A DNA stretch of 64,000 bases, from NCBI RefSeq assembly GCF_002078875.1, contig NC_034424.1, positions 4,913,546-4,977,545 of the forward strand, written 5' to 3'. The notes beneath the pieces are model-generated. The model did not search any database. It saw nothing but the letters and a program-made list of their open reading frames with translations, and was not told the origin of the DNA. Of the stretch, positions 11,611 to 24,600 are shown one piece after another. Each line of letters opens with the position of its first letter. Positions within the stretch are counted from its first letter, which is position 1. The DNA is from Numida meleagris. Its lineage: Eukaryota > Chordata > Aves > Galliformes > Numididae. The translations under genes were made by a program, and so were the position numbers.

Positions 11611-14600
11611 TTTTTCAAATACAGTATCTTGCAGGATATAGCAGTGACTATTTTTCTTCTGTTCTGAAACAGGGAATATGCGGAACTGGTCTGAGAATCC
11701 TTCAAGAAGAACACAGGGCTATGGGTAAGGTTTGTCTTTAATGCAGCTCCACAGAAGCCAGAATATATACGAGGAAAGAAGCTGAATATTATAGTCCATT
11801 AAGAAAGAGACCTGGATACCAATGTGAGTTTAAACAAGCAGCAAAGCTGAGCTCTCTGTGCTTTCCACATCTAGTGAGGTGATACAAAACAGTTCCTGCC
11901 TTTTGAGACTGAAAGAAGCTGATTAGCTGTGTGGTGAAATAGGGGTAAAAGCAGTATCTATGTTTATGGCTTGCCCTGCCAGTGCAGAAATATTGGGAAT
12001 AGGTTTCTGAAGCAATTGAACGAGTGGTTACAAATATCTCACTTATTATCTTGCCTTGAATTAGTGTGTGCTGCTACTTTCATGTGGGTGAATGTAGTCT
12101 TCCTACAGATAAAATAGACATGGAAAACAGTAACTCCAGTAAGTACTATCAGCCTTTGAGGGCAGGCCTGGTGAAACTTGACACTGTTATTCATTATTTC
12201 AATGGATAGTCTCCAGAAGCAGGAGGGGGAAAAAAAGTACTTTATAGCTCCATATGTTTTTTTCTTCATGGAGTTTGGTAGGTTTAGAGACACTAAGTGA
12301 GAATGAGCTTATATCCTAGTGAAATGGATGAGTAATAACACGCTGCAGATTTCAGAGGAAATGGTAGGCAAGAGATTTTTTTTTTTTGGTGCCTCTCATA
12401 GGCACTGAGAAATTGAGATCATTGCTTTTGAAAATCTGAGTATATGTAGCTTCACCAAGGATTGCACAGCAACCCTTTAGAGTTAAAATTAAAATGTACA
12501 ACTGCACAGTCCAGACATGTTCTGTAAACTAGAAATGTCTGATTACCTGTGAGCCTGATCTGCTCCCTGGAACAAATTCATGTAGCCCAGCAAAAATGTG
12601 CCTGAATATATAATGTAATCCAGCTCCTAAATAAAAAGCATTCATATGTCTATCCCCTTATCTACCGAGAAATGTCACAACCCCAAATAACTGTATAGAA
12701 GTGTAGTGCTGTTGTTGGGTTATCTTTTCATTGAAGAGTACTTTCTGGGTCATTTTCCTGTCTTGACCTTTTAGCTCTTATAACTGTTTGATTTTTCTGC
12801 CACTATCAATGAGAGAATAACCACCCCTGACTCTGGGATACCACAGTTTCTATGACTGAAGGCACTGAGTAACAACTTGTAGCACTAAGTATTTAAGGTT
12901 CCCTGTATTCACATGTAATGACGCAGATGCACCACTGGATACTGAACATTGAGAAGCAAGTTGCCTAATTGTTGAAAAGGAGATATTCCTCATGGGGAGG
13001 GAAACAAAACTTGATTTTCTTTAGACAAGAGGTAAATTTTTGTGTACCAATGACAGTGCCCCATGGCTGACAACTTAAAGCACGCTGTTTTTTTGCTTGT
13101 GATAAAGGAAAGGAAGAATCCTAGCCCAATTTCCTGCACTATTAACTTGCATCTGTATCTTCAAACTGAGCAGAGTGATAGGGTAAATGTAGAACCTTTT
13201 CCTCCGGATTCAGTTAAGCCATGAGTAGGTTTGGTGTTTATGTCTGGTACATAAAGGCATCTCTGAAGATCAGCCTTTGGAACATGGGTTGATAAAGCAG
13301 CAGGTGATTTTATTTTCTGTAGCCCTAACCCTGACTTATACTGTATGTGCATGGGACTAAATCCATGTTCAGGTTTGTGTCCAGTTCAGTAGTGTGTGCG
13401 CTGAATGGTAGGCTTATGGTTTAAAAGCTTATGGAAGGCTGTTTATTGAATAACTGGAGTACAGGACCCAGCAGAAGAAAGCCCAGGCTTTAAGGGAAGC
13501 TTCTAGGCTACATCAGCGTGTAACAGTAAAACACTAGAATCTTAGTTACTTACATCTCTCACTAACACGGCCCTTTGTAGACTTCACATATTACATACCA
13601 AGGACACGTAAAAAAAACCCTTAGATTTTAGAAATAAGAACACAAGACAACAAAGCATACACAAAATAAATCAATAAATACCAAGCCACCCAGAGCTATG
13701 GTCACTTCTACCACTCAATGTCTGTCTTTCATCCATCTGGTTAATAGAGGGAGTAGTTGCGTATCTCTAGGATTGTGAAGCTAACCATCTTGCCGCTGCA
13801 GAAAGTCAAACTGGTAAATGCTGTAATAGTGTGGTTACAAGAGCAAAAAGGATCAATCATGCAAAATTATTTGAAAGATTCAGTGCATCTTCTGTTCTGT
13901 GTATGTATTCCATGTGATGGTACTTGAGCTTTCCTGCTTAGCAGGAGAGCATTTCCTCTGTGTGCAGACAGGGTAACTAACTGGGCATTACCATGGCACT
14001 CACTGATTAATATGGATGGTCATCTCCAGATTGATTATTGTAGAATCAGGACAGTATGAAAAGGCCCAAAGGAAAAATCAACATAGGTGGTTGCGTTGAA
14101 AATTGTTAGTGCTAACTGTATATCACCAGGAATTGTGTTCAGCTTAAATACTTTCACCTAACAATCAATCCTGAGGCCTCTAATGAGTCAAGCAGTCTTT
14201 ATTGGCGTGAATAATAAGACTATTTATAAAGTAAATTATTTCAGGATGGATTCTCTGGAATGGTGAAGAGTGGAAATGCATCTTTACCCTTACTTGGCAT
14301 AATATAAGAAATGACAGCCACAATATTTTTTCACACAGAGGTCGTGTGCCTTGGACATTCACTGCTTCAGAAAACAGGTGCTGTAGGGATGGTTTTGTTG
14401 CAAACTCTCACAAAACTAAAGTACAGGTGGATGGACCTGCTAGAGAAGTCATTTCAGCCTACGAACAGTGCAGAGTAGTGCTGCAAAAGTCACTGTTTTC
14501 TTCCAGCTTCTCATGGCAGCCTTGCCAAGATGTGACCACAGCAAATGGCCAGAAGCTGTTGTGTTTTTTTTTTCCTCCCCATCTTTTCAGTGAGACAGTC

Positions 14601-14740
14601 ACCAAAGATTCCCCTGGACCATTTAAGAAGACAAAACCCAGAAAACTAACACAGTTGGGCACCATCTGCTTCCCCCTCTTCAGCCGGTTGTTCAATTCCC
14701 CCTGCCCCAGCCCTGGACAGATGGTGCCCATCCCCTCCCG
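11611..14740. other. Intergenic DNA upstream of CIZ1, no gene seen
   Basis: A/T-rich unique-looking sequence with no recognisable exon, RNA or repeat family. The 160-codon plus-strand frame at 14346-14828 has no domain and simply runs into the CIZ1 CpG island. Simple runs: T(10) near 12380 and T(9) near 14570. Distal regulatory elements cannot be excluded by eye. Confidence 0.55.
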
Positions 14741-14749
14741 AGGGACAGG

Positions 14750-15640
14750 AGACCCCCACTGCTGTGCGAGGGACGAGAAACGGGGGTGTTGCGAGCCGGG
14801 GCGGTGCGGGAGGAGGCTGCGGGGGTGATGCACGCCTTGCAGGGCCGCTCTCCCGGAGCAGGGGGCGCGGGCGGGTGCGGTTGGGTCCTCCAGCCCTCCA
14901 GAAGGAGCTGCTCCTGCCCGGGGAGCGGGGCCGGGCGGGTGTCCTCCCGGGGAAGATGGAAGCAGGCCGGGAGCGGTGAGAGCAGCGGGGCGCGATGTGA
15001 GTGCCGGCGGGCAGGGGAAGGAAGGGGAGGGTAGGAGCGGGTTTTAGGAGGTGGGGTTTGGAAACCTCCTCCGCGGGCTGCTGCTTGCGATGACCCCGGG
15101 GGGAAGGAGGAGGAGGAGGAAAGGGGGGATCGGCTCAGTGAATGAATGGGCGGCGGCGGCGGCTCCCCTGCTCCATGGCTGCTGGGCTGAGCCGCGCCAC
15201 CGCCTCCCTCTCCCTGCCGCGTTTTGTCTCAGGCTCGCCCCGCTCGGAGCTCCCCAGCCATGTTCAACCAGCAGCAGTTCCAGCAGCAGCTGCTGCAGCT
15301 CCAGCACCTCTTCCAGCAGCAGCAGCACCACCACCCCCCGGCACAGCAGGGAGGCCGGTAAGCGCCGCTACGCGAGGCCGGGGATCGCGGGCCTGTCTTG
15401 AGGGACCCGTTCTCCTCCGCCTCCGGCCGAAGCCTGGCTCCGCGCCTGCCCTCCCCCGGTGGGGAAGGCGACAAAGGGAGGCGGGGGCGGGGGGGCGAAG
15501 GCCCAGAGGCATTGGGGGTGAGGGGGTGTTGGGCCCAGGGGCGGTGGCCCGGGCCGCGCTGTGGGGAGGCCGCGCCGCGGGGTGCTGGCCTCCCTGGGGG
15601 TGCGTGTCAGCCATCTCTGAGAGCATTTAAACGGCACGGG
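14750..15640 (+). promoter_or_regulatory. CIZ1: CpG island, promoter and 5' leader of CIZ1
   Basis: CpG and GC content jump at about 14750 and fall after 15640. A good acceptor (polypyrimidine tract then gttttgtctcag) ends at 15232, so the exon with the start codon probably begins at 15233. That implies an upstream non-coding exon. Candidate donors for it are gagcg/gtgaga after 14975 and cgat/gtgagt after 14996. Which one is used cannot be decided from sequence. Confidence 0.65.
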
Positions 15641-18600
15641 GCACAGTCAGGGGATAAAGGGATGCTCCGAGGCAGCAGCCTCCCTTCATTTCTCCTCCCT
15701 CCCTCCCCGCCCGCGGGGCTCGCAGCGCTGGGGTGCGCCCCTCGGAGCCCCGGAGCCCGGGGAGGGGTTCCCTGGAAAATGGAAAATGCCTTTTCCCTCA
15801 GAAATATACCCTTGCGCCTGGTTGAGCCTTGTTAAACAGGGACACCCGCTTTGCTATTATATTTTTTTTTTACATTTATATTATGCCGATTGAACTTCTG
15901 CTTTCTTTATTTTGTATTCCCTCCTATTCCCCCCTCCCCCCCCCCCCGGATCTCCCGGTTAGGATGGGGTAATTGGATGCTGTACAACTTATTTGTGCTG
16001 TGGTACCACAGCTGGGGCCATGCCTGAGCGGTGAGGGGGGAGAAAATGGCATTTTGCTCCGTTTAAAAAAAAAAATAAAAAAATTATGTCTGCCAGAAAT
16101 AAAGAGGCAAATAAACAGGGTTTCCTAAAAAATATACAAGGGAGAAAACAGCTGTTTTGGATGGAGCAGTCGTCCCTGATGAGCTGAGATTTATTGAACT
16201 CATAAAAATGCTCTGAAATGATGTGTTTAATTGCAGTCGCTGGGCCCTGTAAAGCCTTATGCTGTGGAAATTCACAGCAATAGGGTGTGATTTCAAGAGA
16301 AAAGCTAATTTCTGATTTAATAAGTTACAAAAACGGCTTTATAAAGCGTATGGCTTTGAGGAGAATGTGGGAATCTTTCTGTTCTGGAAGTATTAATCTC
16401 TCTAAATCTTTTTTTTTTTTTTTTTAATTTCTAAAACTAACCCTCAATGTGCCAAAATGAGGCTGACTGAGAAGCAGTGTGGAGAGCTTGGGTACCTCTC
16501 AAAGTATGATTTTTCCAGCATAAATTTCATAGCTCTGAGACTGGAACGATCTAGAGCAGCAAGCATGAACATTCGCTACTGTAAAATCTGTTAAGAGGTT
16601 GGGTTGTTGTTTTTTGTTTTTTTTTTTGGCAACACGGTTATTTTGATCCATGTTTGTACCTCTTTACAGCCCTGGCAGATTTAGCTGTGTCAGCAGTCAT
16701 TTTTAGAGGAGGCCCTGACCTTGCGATTGCCTGGAGAAATGATTGCCTGGAGAAATGCGTGCTGCTTTCCTCAGACTTTTGTCTCCTGTCTGCTCCACCC
16801 TCCTTGGGACTGGAGAGCCCTTTTCAGCGCAGCTCTTCCTCCCCGTGTTTTAAATGCAAAGGCCGTGCTTTATTTTATCACCCTGTTCTTGCAGTTAGGG
16901 GGCACCATTTACAATTATGACCTGTCTGGCTCGATGTGGGAGGTGTAGATTTTGGAAGTGTTCTTTAAGCTGCTGAGAACTCCCTGTTTTCTGAACTTTT
17001 GTCGTTGTCAAATGTAGCTGCTGATCTAGATCATTGGTTTCAACTGAAGAGCTGCTGCATAATGCTGTAGAACTGCAGTCAGCGCCTGGGTTTTTTTTTT
17101 TTTTTATGCTGCTTGACAGGGTCTATGTGGGCTTGGTGCTAAGGAGTTCTCTCTGACCTCAAATTTCTTGATAGACAATCTGTCAGCTCTGGAAATTCCA
17201 GGAGAGTGGAAGAAAGAGGATACAGTGTTGGTGTACGGTATCTTTTCATGCATGTATATGAGCATTTCAACTACTCTTTGCTACTCTGTTATATACTTGT
17301 CGGGTGCCTCGAAAATTAGGGGTATGGTTTTGATTAGATTCTTATGAGTAATGCCTTCTTTTCCAGTGGTTTGCCACCGCCGCCACCACCACAACAGCAG
17401 CAGATGCTGAGCTTACGGGCAACAAATCAACCATCCCTACTCAATGCCAATCCTATGCTTCAGCAGGCCTTACTCATGCAACAGATGCAAGGTACTGTCG
17501 TTATGGGAGACGCTCACTGCAGTTATTTAATCACTCTTCATGGATTGAAACCATAGTATGGCTGTTTTTTCCTTAACCATTGCAGTCCTTGCGTTTGGCA
17601 TTCTTGTTTGTCTTCTCCCTCTTCAAATTTGTACATGTAACACATCATGAAAACTCTTCACTTGATGAAAATCCATGTGCCTAAACGCTCACAACTGAGA
17701 ATAGCACTTGAAGCTACCAGGTTAATAGTAAATACATACATTGGAAAAGGATTCTCTCATAGAACTGGTGGAAAGAGTATTTTTCCATCGATATATTTAG
17801 AAAAATAGTTTTTTTTTTCCTAAATCTATTTGTCTCATATGGGAGACTTAATTTACTTCATTGTCTGTTATGTATGCACTAACCTTGTGTGTGGAAGTAG
17901 TTGCTTGTCTTTGTCCAAGCTTAGTGGAGTGCAGACAAATAAAGTACACTGTGGTGAAAAGTGATTGAGGTTTCAATTGTTGTGTGAAGTTTTGATTCCC
18001 TGAATGACTGCCATTTGTACGAAGTGTAATATCACTGTTCCTCCATCATTACATTGCCACAAGTCAATTTTTTGGTATATTTTCCAAACAAATTTATGAA
18101 GGTGCCTTAATAATAGCATTGCTAACATAAGGATATGAGAATAAAAACATGGCTTTATCCCAAATATCTTAACCTGACAGCTGTTTTCAACACAGAAGAT
18201 CAGTACCTCGGACAGTTTTAAAATGCCTGATATAGATGAATGCCTGGAATTTTTGTCTTACATATGAATTGTGCCCATATGTGTAGACAATAGATGTATT
18301 CTGCATGTTGTTAACTTGCCTTTTGTTCTCTTGCCCATTTAGTAGAGGGCTCTCTAGTGACTCCAGTGGCTCTCTGCAGATCTCTGTCAGGTTGTAGGGA
18401 AACTCCCAGTAATGAAAAGCAAATCATACTCTGAATGGATATCCAGATTGAAGTACATGTTTGTGGCAGAAGAAAAGAAGTCTGACAAAGAGTTGGTCAT
18501 TCTCCTTTCAAATACATTGGTGTTAGCATAGTCTGGCCTTTTCTCTAGAGCAAAATCTCTTATTGAGAAGTTGTATTTAAATAGCATGCCAAAGACTTGA

Positions 18601-21600
18601 GGCAAATTAGATATGAAAATGGGAGAAGGTTTATTAATGAGTACTCGACAGCTCTTTGATTTTAGTGTTGTTCCTCTCTCTTTTCATGCTGAGTTCTGAC
18701 TTCTCTTTCAGTGACTCTGTACCAGCTAGCAGTGTGTAGTACAGATGTGATGTTCAGTGTGGCCCTTCTTTGGGATCTGATGGGGTTTTTTTGGTCATTT
18801 CAGGTTTGGGTTACATGTAAGAATATCTGATGCTGTAGTAGTCCTGAACCTGGGAGACACTGGGATGAATAATTCATTGTATGTGGCTTCAGCAGTAGGA
18901 ATAGGAAAAAATGAGTACTTCAAGTTGAAATATATACGTGGTTCTTTAAAGATACTAAAGCAAGAGCAGGAGATGATTTTTTGCCTTATAGGTTGTTTGC
19001 TTTCTTTTTAAATACAGGTACGTATTTTTACAGTAAGAGATTATTTATGGTAAGTAATAAGAGGTTAGATGAGTTCTGAAGACAAACGTGAGGGAATGTT
19101 TCCTGTTGTGCTCTAGGCTTTCAACACTGTGGCTTGACTTCAAATTTTGTGTGCCTGTCTCCAAACTCTGGCTTGTTTTAACAGCTGCTAAACAGTCAGA
19201 GTATGCAGCATTTCAAGTGAGAAGTAAAAAACTGCAGTGTAGGTCCAGGTTCCCAGCGTGGTGGGCAGATTCTGAGAGTGTGGCTGAGGCAACTGTGCAC
19301 TTGCATTCCCTCACCCCTGAAATGGGGGTAGCAAGGACCACCTTCATAAGGAACTCTTGAGGCTTAGTCAGTAGTCTGTGGATGCTGAAAAGAGCCGTTC
19401 AGAAAGCAGAGCATTATAATTGGAAATGGCAGCTTCTCAGGTGTCTGAGTTCAGGTTGACACATTGAGCTTGTACGATAACTGGGTGGCAGAGAAGACTC
19501 TGAAATGTCGTTTGAGAAATCTGGTGTTGTTTTAAGTGAAATGCTGTTGCTGGCCCGTGTTAAATAGCAGCCACGCCATGGTGTCAGCTGCCAGCTGCAC
19601 AAATGTGGGGTGAATTCTCCTTTTTTACTGAGAATTTGTGTAAAATGATACCTTGCTTTGTTGCAAGCGCAAGTACTGGTGTGCTCAGATCAGATAATTG
19701 CTCTAATGATCTTAGCCTGCAGGGACAATTATAATTACATAGCTCAATATTTAGTAATAGTTGCTATCACATCAACTTGTTCAATGGGGACTAAAAAGGG
19801 TAAAGCATAGAGCAGTCATACAGCACCCGGGGAAGGACACTGTCTTGTGTGGATGAGCCCTTCCCCTCTCCCTGCTGTGTATATGAGGGTAAGACTTTCT
19901 CTCTCCTTTGCATGCTGCAGGGTGCTGATGTGCTGTGTGTTTGCATTTGTAGGAAACCTGCGTGGATTTAACATGACAGCCCCAGCACTGCAGCAGTTTT
20001 TCCCTCAGGCTACAAGGCATTCCCTCCTAGGGCCACCACCTGTTGGAGTCTCGTTAAAGCCGACTCGTCTGGGCTTCCCCAACCTTCCCTTCCAGCGGCA
20101 GAACCGGATGTTTCGCAAGGTGGGCTCGTGGCTTCCGACCATTTTGGAGTTTGATGCTGCTTTTGCACTTGCAGCAGTTGACTGTGTTGTAGGTAAAGAA
20201 CAAAGAGGAAGGAGAGAGCCTTACGATGAAAAATAAGTTTGCACCATGCTGTTGACAAAGAAATGCAGAAATAAGGCCATCCCTAAGGTTCTTGTTGGCC
20301 GTATTTACATTTAGGATGCAAAGATAGCTTGTCTGTATTTGCCCAGGACGGATAATTTCTCATAGCAGAACTGTCTAAGCCTTAAAGAAAAGGAAATTTC
20401 ACAGGTAATATCTTCAAAGTAATGAGAATAAAAAAAAAATCTTTGCTCTTCAGAGGCCAGAGTTTTTAACCCCTTAGCCTTCCATGGCAGTTTGTTGATC
20501 TGGAAGGACTTGCTACTACCATGGATATGTAACTCTGCCTTTTCAGGCTGTTTTTTTTTTTTTCTTTTTTGGTATGAGTCATATCTGTTCATGTTCAGAC
20601 ATTAAATTTTATGAAATCCACAATTCTTAACGTTCTGGAAGACCTTTCAAAAACCAAACATTCCCACCTTCCACCATTAAGACCTCTTTTGTGTCCTGGA
20701 AATGGTTCTCAGATTAATTGACCAGTATTCCCTCCTCTTAGATTAGCATTTGCATATCTGTTCCTGCTTTCTCAAAAAGATGTGCTGGATAAGGTAGACT
20801 TCCATGCTTGGACTGTGCCTTCTCCAGAGACTCTCTGCCTGTTGCAGGACTTCCAGAGGGTCCCAGACAGGAAGCGGGAGCTAGATGCAGGTTCTTCATC
20901 TCAGATGCAAGGTGATGAGAAAATAGAACTTCCAGGGGAACTGCGAGCAGGGTCAGAGCAGCACAACTCCTCTCTATCCAGAGGTAAGAGTAAGCCTGTA
21001 GTGAAACAAATGCTTCTAGATGACAAGCTCTGTGCTATTCCTGCAGCAAAGAGTGGAGATGGCTTTAGTCTTACCCTTCTCTCTAACTGTAAACACCAAA
21101 ATTATGTGCCACAGCCCTCTGCTTTTGGTGCTTTTAAAATATGCTTTTTATCTGGATATTTTTGGTGTTTATATGCCTTCCCCCATATCCCTTGCATGGA
21201 AGACTCTCAGAAGGTACCCTGATAATGAGCTTCTTTTAAGATAGAGGAAGCAAAAAGGAACTGGTTTGAAATTCAAGCTTCCACGTGGCCTTAACCATGC
21301 TGAACCGAATGTCTCACAGAAACAAACACATGAAACAGAACCAGTTGCAATCAACGTGCTGAGGAAGAGATGACCTAAGCGAGTACTCCAGCTGTCAGAA
21401 CAGAAGCTGGCACTGAATCTCTTCGAATATTCCCACTTCTGTATTGTGACTGAAAAGTGTATAATCTAAAAATATGGGCACATGGTGAGGTTGTGGCCAG
21501 TGTATATGTGGTGGGGAAAATTACCCGATGAGATGGTTGTGGTCAGATGGCCGTGTCACCTGGTCAATGTTCCATGGTCTGTGCTCTTGTCACCTCGCTA

Positions 21601-24600
21601 TAGTATGAAGACCCACTTAGTAGACATAAGCATAGATTTCTTACTGGACCACACCTCTTACAATCACATCTGCAATAAAATTCAAATCTCTTAGGTCATT
21701 ATTAATTTCTTTTATTATTCAACCTTATCACTGTAGTTCTCAAATTCAGAATAAGCAAGTGTATAGTATTACTCGCTCTAAAACAGTTTTGTAGGCACTG
21801 GCCATTCAGTTAGGGGACATGCTTAAGGTGGCATGGTCTGCTTTGCTAAGGAGATCTTCTGTGTTCCTGCAGAACCAAGAACTCCAACAGAATCTGTGTT
21901 CAACACCGAGCCTGCAGCAAAAAGACTGAAGAGGTATTTATTGAATGTGGTATTGAAATAGTTACCGGCTTTAGCATTATTGTCTAATTTTATTTTCCTG
22001 CAATTAGGGCAGTGCTGTACTGGCCTGATGTCTGGCATTTAGGAGGTATTTCAAAGGATTGTGAACAGCTCAGGAAATCTCGTGATGCTTACTGAGATCC
22101 AGGGTGTTTGTAGGGGTGTCTGTTACAGGTGACCCAAGGATAGGAATGAAAAGTAAGAGATGCCTGTAATGTAAATGTGCAACAAAGTAATACTTGCTTG
22201 TGTGTTCTCCTGCCAGGACTCTCCTAAGAAGCAGAGAGATCTTTACTACTTTGAGCTGTTTCTCTTAATTTTCTTGCCTAAGTGCCATAAAGGGAAATGA
22301 GCAGCCAGGTATCAGCAGAGAGGAAAGGCCTTGGAATATGTTAGGTTATGGCAGGGTGTAGGAGAATGTAGTTTATTTTGAGGAATGAAAAAGGGAAGGG
22401 AATCAGTACTCCCAAGTATTCAAGCCTATATTCATGAGTGTTGAGTTCTGTATCCCTTCTGCAGAGATTCTCTTGCCAGTACCCCTGTCTGTTGGGTAAA
22501 AATAAACAAAGGCAATCCTATTATCTGCAAGGGCTGCGCAGCACACGAGCAAGCTGGCCATTGCAGGCCTATCTTGGCACTCCCTGCTTTCCAGAGGGTG
22601 CAGGAAGAAGCAGACAAGGCTGCATTGCCATCTAGTGGGAAGGCACGTTGCAGAGCTCCTCGAGCCATCTGTACAGTGCTGTACCTCTTCCAGAGCTGTC
22701 AGTGTTAGCTAGTGCAGGGGGAGAACAGGAAGGAGTGAATAAAGATTTGTGGAGGCACTGATTTGAGAATTCTCCAACATATGTTAATGACTGTGAGTCA
22801 GGGCTCCTGGGTCCTTTTATCTTCCTGTTAACAATTCACCGCGTGGTTTTGGACAAGTTTCTTCACCTCTCTGTTTCCCATCTGTAGATTAGAGATTAAT
22901 GGTTAGCTTCAGGGAGAATATTCCAAGATCACTTTGATGTTTCGATATTACTTTCATCATGTAAAACATTAAAGAGTGATAAATATTATGTGAGCAGAGA
23001 CCGTTGTGGATTACGGACTGTGAATTAGGGCGAAAGTGAATAAATTCAATTTAGGCTAAGTCAGATGCATTTGAGCATATGTTTTGTTAATCTGTTTGCT
23101 AAAGTTAATTTAATTTTAATTACATTAATATGTAGTAGGTATTAATCAAAGTCCTGCTACATGCTCTAAAAAAAGTATCAAGGCTGAGCAGTGAGAGATC
23201 TTGCTGCAGCAAACCTGCTCTTGGGAACATCCCTTCCAAAGCAGTAGCTGAGGACTGCCCGATTTGATTCATATCTTATGGCTGGTATTTAGTTTGAATG
23301 TACGACTCCTTAGCTTTTTGGAAGTGTTTGTTTACTTTTAATGAACAGATGATGGATCTCTGAGAAAAACAGCTTGCTGCTCTAATGCTGCCTTTCACAG
23401 ATGAGGATAGGTCTCCCCCAGTTCGTGCCACACTTCTATTTCTCGTTTCATCATTCCATTTTCCATTGGCCAGGAATACCAGCCTCCTTCTTCACTTAGG
23501 TTTTTCCCACTTCTGCCTTTTCTCCTATGTGCCATCTGTATGCCTGGAACAGCATCCTCATTCCAGTGCGGGAAGCACTCATCTTCAGATACTCCTTGAA
23601 CACCCAGTTCTTCTAGCATGGCCCGACAAGTATCCACATAACACCATTTCCTTCTTGGCTCCTGCTTGTGATGGCTTTTGCTCCCCTAGATTGCTCCCTA
23701 GATTTTCAGTTTAAACTGCAAACCCTTGCCCTGGAGTGCTGGTGCCATCTGTGTGTGGTATAGTGTTGAGCCTGTTGGCAGTACTTGCCAAATAATGCCA
23801 GCCACTCTTGTTTTCTTCATGTTTGCACTACCCAAACTCTGCTGCATATTTATAGCTGTGTAACCCAGTTACATTATCACTTATCAATCTGATAAATTAT
23901 GTGGTACGTGTGTATTTTGATCTCAGGATTCAGTACCTGCACAGTCTGGATTCTTCCCTGTGCAGAATGTGCTGCTCCCTGTTGGCAGGAGGATACCAGC
24001 AGGTGGGATATTGTGCTGGCCTGAAAGAGAAAGCATTCAAACCACAGTGAAAATATTTTCTTTATGGGAAAAATGGAGGATAGAGAGAGACATTGCAAAG
24101 TACGCTCTGTGCCCTCTGCAAGTCAACCTTATTTTTTTTCTCAGCGATCTTCTCAGGATCTTTTTTCTCCTTAGCAGATCAATAGAACTAAAGCAAACAA
24201 TGCAAAATCGTTTGATGTGTGTCTTGTAGAGCTCCACTTCCCCCAAAAGCAGAACTGTAGGGACTCTGGAATGAAGCACGATTGAAACGAATAGAACAGG
24301 CAGTTATGATGAAATCCCTGTAAGATATAATTGAGAAACTGTTCAGTTCTGACAGGTCTCTGTTCCCTCATGCACAAGAGCAACCTGGAGCGATGGCCAG
24401 GTACTGCAGCTTCCCTGCAGGTTGCCAATCAGGAAAGGAATGAGCTCTCAGAGCCCTTACTAAGAATATTTCCTGTATGAGCTTATTTCCCTGCAGGCCT
24501 CATGCAAGAGAGGGGAGTGATCCAAAGAATCAGTTCTGACTTTCTTGTCCAGATTATTTGGCTGCTGCTTCTGAGTCTATTCTAGAATGCCATTCTCCAT

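Noticed and set aside
14346..14828. 160-codon plus-strand frame upstream of CIZ1
   Set aside because: No domain; it extends into the CpG island of CIZ1, and the T-run and C-rich stretches account for its residues.
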